This document shows, piece by piece, positions 59,913 to 64,000 of a stretch of DNA of 64,000 bases; the stretch's first letter is position 1; every line of letters starts with the position of its first letter. The stretch comes from Streptomyces rishiriensis (lineage in GTDB: Bacteria; Actinomycetota; Actinomycetes; Streptomycetales; Streptomycetaceae). The DNA is taken from positions 7,130,001 through 7,194,000 of the forward strand of contig NZ_JAUSWV010000002.1 in NCBI RefSeq assembly GCF_030815485.1. The letters run 5' to 3'. Under the pieces are notes generated by a model that was given only the letters and a program-made list of their open reading frames with translations, made no database searches and had not been told where the DNA came from. Both the position numbers and the translations under genes were made by a program.

Positions 59913-61157
59913 ATGAGCGAACCGGCCGTCGTCGCCCGCCTGGCCCGTGAGATCACGTCGGGACTCGAACCCGGCCGGCTGGCGGATTTCTACCAGGACC
60001 TGCACCGCCACCCCGAGCTGTCCTTCCAGGAACACCGCACCGCCGCGAAGCTGGCCCTGCGGCTGCGCGCGGCGGGGTTCGAGGTGACGGAGGGGGTGGC
60101 CCGCACCGGCGTCGTCGCGGTGCTCGCGAACGGCGACGGGCCGGTGGTGTGGCTGCGGGGGGACATGGACGCGCTGCCCGTGCGGGAGGCGACCGGGTTG
60201 CCGTACGCCTCGACCGTCGACGGGCTGATGCACGCCTGCGGCCACGACCTGCACGTCACCTGGCTGGCGGCGGCCGCCGAGGCGCTCGCCGCCGCCCGCG
60301 AGGTCTGGTCCGGGACGCTGGTGGTGGTCGGGCAGCCCGCGGAGGAGGCCGGGGGCGGTGCGGCGGCGATGGTCGCGGACGGGATCCACGCCCGTTTCCC
60401 ACGCCCGGACGTGCTCTTCGGCCAGCATGTGGCGCCGGGGCTCGCCGGGTCCTATCCGCACACGCCCGGCCTGACGCTGTCGGCCTCGGACGACATCGAC
60501 GTCGTCGTGCACGGGGTCGGCGGCCATGGTTCGCGGCCCGAGTCGACGGTCGACCCGGTGGTCACGGCCGCGTACGTCGTGACCAGGCTCCAGACCGTGG
60601 TCGCGCGCGAGGTGGCCGCCGGCGAGTCGGTCGTGGTGACGGTGGGGAGTTTCCACGCCGGCACGAGTTCCAACATCATCCCCGCCGAGGCGCTGCTCGG
60701 ACTGAACGTGCGCACCCGGGACACCCGGGTGCGCGAGCGGGTCCTCGCCGTGATCCGGCGGGTGGTCGAGGGGGAGTGCGCCGCCGCGGGCTGCCCGGTC
60801 CCGCCCGGGGTCACGGTCCGCTCCGGCTGTCCCAACACGGTCAACGACGCCGCCCTGGACGCGGAGATCGCCGCGGCGCACCGTGAACTCTTCGGCGCGG
60901 ACACGGTGTTCGACTTCGGGCAGGCGCTGGGCAGCGAGGACTTCTCCCTGCTCGCCCCGGCGGGCGTGCCGTACGACTACTGGTACGTGACCTCGACCCC
61001 GGCGCCCCTGTGGGAGGCTGCGCCGGGGGAGGACGTGCGGGAGAAGGTCGCGGGCGTGCCGGGAAACCACAGTCCGCTGTTCGCGCCGGACCTGTCCGTG
61101 CTGGTGCCGGGAGTGCGCACCCTGGTGTCGGCGGCGCTCTCCCGGCTCACCGGCTGA
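59913..61157 (+). CDS. M20-family amidohydrolase (N-acyl-amino-acid deacylase type)
   Basis: 414 residues. DLHRHPELSFQEHRTA, LRGDMDALPV, HACGHDLHVTWL, QPAEEAGGGAAAM (Glu pair), FGQHVAPG and the exchange-domain GVGGHGSRPESTVDP identify the dimeric M20D group (hippurate hydrolase-like). Removes acyl groups from amino acids or related amides using two metals. ATG 59913 lacks an obvious ribosome site. Converges on the DUF3140 gene with 22 bp between stops. Confidence 0.93.
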   Translation: MSEPAVVARLAREITSGLEPGRLADFYQDLHRHPELSFQEHRTAAKLALRLRAAGFEVTEGVARTGVVAVLANGDGPVVWLRGDMDALPVREATGLPYASTVDGLMHACGHDLHVTWLAAAAEALAAAREVWSGTLVVVGQPAEEAGGGAAAMVADGIHARFPRPDVLFGQHVAPGLAGSYPHTPGLTLSASDDIDVVVHGVGGHGSRPESTVDPVVTAAYVVTRLQTVVAREVAAGESVVVTVGSFHAGTSSNIIPAEALLGLNVRTRDTRVRERVLAVIRRVVEGECAAAGCPVPPGVTVRSGCPNTVNDAALDAEIAAAHRELFGADTVFDFGQALGSEDFSLLAPAGVPYDYWYVTSTPAPLWEAAPGEDVREKVAGVPGNHSPLFAPDLSVLVPGVRTLVSAALSRLTG

Positions 61158-61179
61158 GGCGCGGCGGCCCGCGCAGGGC

Positions 61180-61512
61180 TCAGGGCTTGAGCGGATCGTG
61201 GCCGATCGTCATCAGACGGTGGCGTCCGCGGGTGTCCCCGGCGCCGGGTTCGTTCTCCGGGTCCGCCTGCGCGTCGACGGTGTCCACGACCCTGTACATC
61301 ACCCGGACGTCGTCGTCGGTCAGGTCGGTGCGCCGCTTCTGCAGGATCGCCAGCACATGCTGCCCGGTGGGGGTCCCCGCCTCCTCGGGCAGCGGCTCGG
61401 CGTTCTCGTCGGCGTCGCGTACCCGCAGCCAGGCGGCCAGCTCCTGCGAGGTCATGTTCACCACGCGGTGGAAGTCCTCCCACAGCGCGTCGAGTTCGAG
61501 TGCGTCGGTCAT
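61180..61512 (-). CDS. DUF3140 protein
   Basis: 110 residues, acidic and helical: LWEDFHRVVNMTSQELAAWL, GQHVLAILQKRRTDLTDDDV, MYRVVDTVDAQ. This is the DUF3140 pattern, associated with DNA-binding or stress genes in actinobacteria. Last gene of a four-gene minus-strand group (hydrolase, WhiB-like, Dps, DUF3140). Function unknown. Confidence 0.88.
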   Translation of the reverse strand: MTDALELDALWEDFHRVVNMTSQELAAWLRVRDADENAEPLPEEAGTPTGQHVLAILQKRRTDLTDDDVRVMYRVVDTVDAQADPENEPGAGDTRGRHRLMTIGHDPLKP

Positions 61513-61537
61513 GACGTTCCCTCGCTCCTTCCGTGGA

Positions 61538-62020
61538 TCACTGTTCGCGCGGCCAGTTCTCCGCCTCGAACATCCACCGCTGCTTCTCCAGCTCGGCGGT
61601 GATGCCGATCAGCAGGTCCTGGGTGACCGGGTCCGCCTCCTCGGTCGCCGTGATCCGCTCCCGCAGCCGCGTGATGGCCGCTCCCAGCGTCTCCGCGATC
61701 ACCTGGACGACGTCCTCGTCGCGCACCCAGCCGTCCTTCGGCGAGGGCAGGGTGAACGCCGAGGCGATCGTCTCCGGGCGGCCGTCGGGCGGCAGTCCCA
61801 GCGCCGCCGCGCGCTCCGCGACCGTGTCGGCGTACGAACGGGCCGTCGAGACCACCTCGTCGAGCTGCAGGTGGATCGAGCGGAACCGGGGTCCCACGAT
61901 GTTCCAGTGCGCCTGCTTCCCGATCAGGGACAGGCCGAGAAGGTCCACGAGGGTGGTCTGCAACGCGTCGAAGGTGACCTGGCGGGCCGGTTCGGGCAGA
62001 GGGCTCTTCACGACAGTCAT
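61538..62020 (-). CDS. dps: Dps-family ferritin-like DNA-protection protein
   Basis: 160 residues from ATG 62020, behind AAGGAGCACCGC, and ATGA-coupled to the WhiB-like gene. Ferroxidase ligands: KQAHWNIVGPRF (His), QLDEVVSTARSYAD (Asp), VAERAAALG. Oxidises Fe(II) with peroxide and stores iron as a dodecamer, protecting DNA. No long Lys-rich tail as in DNA-coating Dps types. Confidence 0.95.
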   Translation of the reverse strand: MTVVKSPLPEPARQVTFDALQTTLVDLLGLSLIGKQAHWNIVGPRFRSIHLQLDEVVSTARSYADTVAERAAALGLPPDGRPETIASAFTLPSPKDGWVRDEDVVQVIAETLGAAITRLRERITATEEADPVTQDLLIGITAELEKQRWMFEAENWPREQ

Positions 62021-62274
62021 GCGGTGCTCCTTGTCGTCGCGTCGTGTCTGGCGGTACGGAGCAGTTCCGCGCGTTCCTCCTCGCCGGTCCCGCCCCACAC
62101 GCCCGAGGTCTGTCCGATCGCGAACGCGTAGGAGAGACACTCGGCACGCACCGTGCAGCGGGCGCAGACGCGTTTGGCCGCCGCGACGTCACGCAGGGCG
62201 GGTCCGCTCGTGCCCACGGGGAAGAACAGCTCGGGGTCCTCGCCCACACAGGCGGCACTGCGCAACCACTCCAT
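62017..62274 (-). CDS. WhiB-family (Wbl) iron-sulfur regulator
   Basis: 85 residues from ATG 62274 (MEWLRSAACVGEDPELFFPVG). Four Cys ligands: one in AACVGED, three in CARCTVRAEC (C-x2-C-x5-C), and the GVWGG turn, a complete Wbl 4Fe-4S signature. Ends ARHDATTRSTA, coupled to dps (ATGA). The frame stays open to GTG 62346, which overlaps the hydrolase stop and would add 24 residues containing five Cys; the typical Wbl start and lack of homology favour 62274. Wbl proteins bind sigma-A and respond to redox or NO; dps is a plausible target. Confidence 0.9.
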   Translation of the reverse strand: MEWLRSAACVGEDPELFFPVGTSGPALRDVAAAKRVCARCTVRAECLSYAFAIGQTSGVWGGTGEEERAELLRTARHDATTRSTA

Positions 62275-62329
62275 GCAGGCGCGGGTGCCCCGGTCACACC
62301 ACCGCAAACAGCCGCATCCGCCTTCCGTC

Positions 62330-63130
62330 TCAGGCGGTGAGCACACTGTCCAGGAAGCGCGTCACGTCCGCGAACACCTCGCCGCGGTTCGTCTCGTGGA
62401 ACACCTCGTGCCGGGCTCCCGGGTAGATCCGCTCGGTCGCCGCGCCGCCGCTCAGCCGCTCGACGCCGGTCCGGCTGCCGGGCAGCGGAACCAGCCGGTC
62501 GTCGTCCCCGTGCAGCCACAGCAGAGGCAGCGTGCCGATGTCGCCGCCCTCGGTCACGGTCTCCAGGGTCCGTACGAACGCCTCCAGCGTCGGCCGCTTC
62601 ATCGGCCCGTGCCAGACCAGTTCGTCCGCCGCGTAGGCCGCGCCCACCGCCGGGTCGCGGGAGAGGGCGGCCGGCGAGACGGGGACGGCGGGGATCTCCT
62701 CGTGCGCCAGCAGCCGTCCGGGCAGCTCCCAGCCGCCGATCACCGGCCCCGACAGCACGAGCGCGGCGAGCGTGTCCCCGTACCGCTGGGCGTACCGGGC
62801 CGCGATCAGGCCGCCCATGGAGTGTCCGATGACGACCAGGGGCAGGCGCGGGTGTGCGGCCCGGGCGAGTCGCGCCACGGCGTGCAGATCGGTGACCACG
62901 TCCTCGAAGTCCTCGATCGCCACGCGTTCGCCCGCCGACCTGCCGTGCCCCATGTGGTCGGGGGCGAAGACGGCGGCGCCGTGCCCGGTGAGGACGTCGG
63001 CGAGTTCCCCGTAGCGGCCTGCGTGCTCGCCGTAGCCGTGCACCACCAGAGCGAGGCAGCGGGGCCGCGGAGGGGACCACCCGTGTACGGCGATCGCGCC
63101 GCGGGTCCCGCTCAGGACGTGTTCGGTCAT
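62330..63130 (-). CDS. Alpha/beta hydrolase, monoacylglycerol lipase-like
   Basis: 266 residues. ALVVHGYGEHAGRYGELADVL (His-Gly oxyanion), DHMGHGRSAGER, nucleophile elbow VIGHSMGGLIAARYA, acid Asp in WLHGDDDRLVPL and His in YPGARHEVFHE. Hydrolyses mono-acylglycerols or similar esters; no signal peptide. Divergent from the thiolase gene across a 102-bp region carrying an operator, so both may be regulated with lipid use. Confidence 0.92.
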   Translation of the reverse strand: MTEHVLSGTRGAIAVHGWSPPRPRCLALVVHGYGEHAGRYGELADVLTGHGAAVFAPDHMGHGRSAGERVAIEDFEDVVTDLHAVARLARAAHPRLPLVVIGHSMGGLIAARYAQRYGDTLAALVLSGPVIGGWELPGRLLAHEEIPAVPVSPAALSRDPAVGAAYAADELVWHGPMKRPTLEAFVRTLETVTEGGDIGTLPLLWLHGDDDRLVPLPGSRTGVERLSGGAATERIYPGARHEVFHETNRGEVFADVTRFLDSVLTA

Positions 63131-63192
63131 CGCTCCTCCTGCTGCGTCGGCGAAGGCGTCCGGGCATCTTCCCAGGGGATCGGACCGGGGAC

Positions 63193-63216
63193 TATAGTCG
63201 AAAACTAGCAGTGCTA
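63193..63216 (+). promoter_or_regulatory. Promoter and overlapping operator of thiolase gene
   Basis: TATAGT (63193-63198) is a perfect -10. TAGCAGTGCTA (63206-63216), a dyad with 5-bp arms around G, starts where transcription should begin, so a bound repressor would block it. TAGCA/TGCTA half-sites occur at TetR-family regulators of fatty-acid catabolism in actinobacteria (from memory). Confidence 0.55.
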
Positions 63217-63232
63217 ATCAAGGAGTCCTGAC

Positions 63233-64000
63233 GTGCGTCCCGTCCACTTCGCGGCCGCCCGCCGCACCCCCGTCGGCAGACTGCGCGGGGCCCTGTCCTC
63301 CGTACGGCCCGACGATCTCGCCGCGACCGTCATCCGAGGCCTGGTCGCCGAGGTGCCCGCGCTCGACCCGGCCCGTATCGACGACGTCTACTGGGGCGCC
63401 GCCAACCAGGCGGGCGAGGACAACCGCAACGTCGCCCGGATGGCCGCGCTGCTGGCCGGCCTGCCCGCGACCGTGCCCGGCGCCACCGTGAACCGGCTGT
63501 GCGCCTCCGGGCTCGAGGCCGTGACGACCGCGGCCCGCACGATCGCCGCGGGCGAGGCCGACATCGTGCTGGCCGGCGGCTCCGAGTCGATGAGCCGCGC
63601 CCCCTTCGTACTGGCCCGCCCCGACGAGGCCCTCCCGCACCGCGTCGAGACCGTCGACACCCGGCTCGGCTGGCGCCTGGTCAACCCCGCCATGGAGGAC
63701 CTGCACGGGATGCTGGCCATGGGGGAGACCGCCGAGGAGGTCGCCACCCGGTACGGCATCACCCGTGAACGCCAGGACGAGTTCGCCCTGCGCAGCCACC
63801 GACGGGCGGCGCTGGCCCGCAAGGACGGCCACTTCGACGACGAACTGCTGCCCGTGCGGCGCCCGGACGGCGTGGTCGTCGACGCCGACGAGGGCATCCG
63901 CGAGGACACCTCACCGGAGAAGCTCGCGAAGCTGAAGCCCGTGTTCCGCGAGGGCGGCACGGTCACCGCCGGCAACGCCTCACCCATGAACGACGGCGCC
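63233..64000 (+). CDS. Acetyl-CoA acetyltransferase (thiolase), 3' end outside window
   Basis: 256 codons visible from GTG 63233, behind AAGGAG. Thiolase I fold: FAAARRTPVGRLRGALSS, NVARMAALLAGLP, acylation Cys in NRLCASGLEAV, and GGSESMSRAPFV. The C-terminal GEAFA and catalytic His/Cys lie beyond the window. Degrades 3-ketoacyl-CoA or makes acetoacetyl-CoA; operator and neighbouring lipase suggest fatty-acid catabolism. Confidence 0.93.
   Translation, partial: MRPVHFAAARRTPVGRLRGALSSVRPDDLAATVIRGLVAEVPALDPARIDDVYWGAANQAGEDNRNVARMAALLAGLPATVPGATVNRLCASGLEAVTTAARTIAAGEADIVLAGGSESMSRAPFVLARPDEALPHRVETVDTRLGWRLVNPAMEDLHGMLAMGETAEEVATRYGITRERQDEFALRSHRRAALARKDGHFDDELLPVRRPDGVVVDADEGIREDTSPEKLAKLKPVFREGGTVTAGNASPMNDGA

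Overview
The window is about 72% G+C chromosome with dense, short-gapped genes, frequent GTG starts, ATGA/GTGA stop-start overlaps, a WhiB-like protein, a conservon (cvn) module, an LPFR small protein and a complete actinobacterial hopanoid operon. All of this points to a Streptomyces. From memory, unverified, the order from 6.6 to 34.7 kb resembles S. coelicolor around SCO6750-SCO6773. I see no insertion sequence, integrase, CRISPR array or rRNA; there is one tRNA (Pro-GGG).

Layout. 0-9 kb: end of an ABC-F ATPase, tex, an LPFR small protein, a frameshifted GlxA-type AraC regulator, a DJ-1/PfpI protein, an enoyl-CoA hydratase, an anti-sigma-type ATPase, idi and a CDF metal exporter. 9.0-16.1 kb: seven tightly coupled genes (two CDP-alcohol phosphotransferases, a nucleotidyltransferase, a glycerol-1-phosphate-dehydrogenase-like enzyme, a family 2 glycosyltransferase and a TagGH/Wzm-Wzt-type ABC exporter). 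They look like a pathway for a phosphodiester-linked surface polymer or lipid that I cannot match to a characterised system. 16.2-29.4 kb: the hopanoid operon hpnC-hpnD-(small ORF)-hpnE-prenyl synthase-shc-hpnG-hpnH-ispG-dxs-hpnO. It joins the MEP-pathway entry enzymes to squalene formation, cyclisation and side-chain assembly; idi lies 9 kb upstream. A sigma-R-like promoter and a palindrome precede it and a 12-bp hairpin closes it. 29.4-30.2 kb: an autoregulated XRE-cupin regulator with a 40-residue membrane peptide.

30.2-39.4 kb: a tyrosine phosphatase, a GH36 alpha-galactosidase, an M23/LysM cell-wall peptidase behind a ydaO-type (c-di-AMP) riboswitch, a Tat-exported PL11 rhamnogalacturonan lyase with a companion secreted protein, an SGNH hydrolase and a SIMPL protein. 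39.7-48.4 kb: TetR, a Glu/Leu-type dehydrogenase, a metallo-beta-lactamase-fold hydrolase, a cvnABCD conservon followed by a GAF protein instead of the usual cytochrome P450, and a GPP34 protein. 48.7-54.1 kb: threonine catabolism (tdh-kbl), a repeat-rich gap, LysR, an XRE-cupin/GNAT pair, an MmcQ-like protein and tRNA-Pro. 54.4-64 kb: a 2Fe-2S protein/NUDIX pair, an amidohydrolase and glutamine-synthetase-like pair resembling a split FluG, a SAM methyltransferase, a HAD phosphatase, an M20 amidohydrolase, a hydrolase-WhiB-Dps-DUF3140 operon, and the start of a thiolase gene with an operator on its promoter.

The strongest candidate for an undescribed system is the 9.0-16.1 kb polymer cluster beside the hopanoid operon. 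Regulatory dyads worth testing lie at 16179, 16241, 29390, 34854, 38603, 41618, 52385 and 63193.
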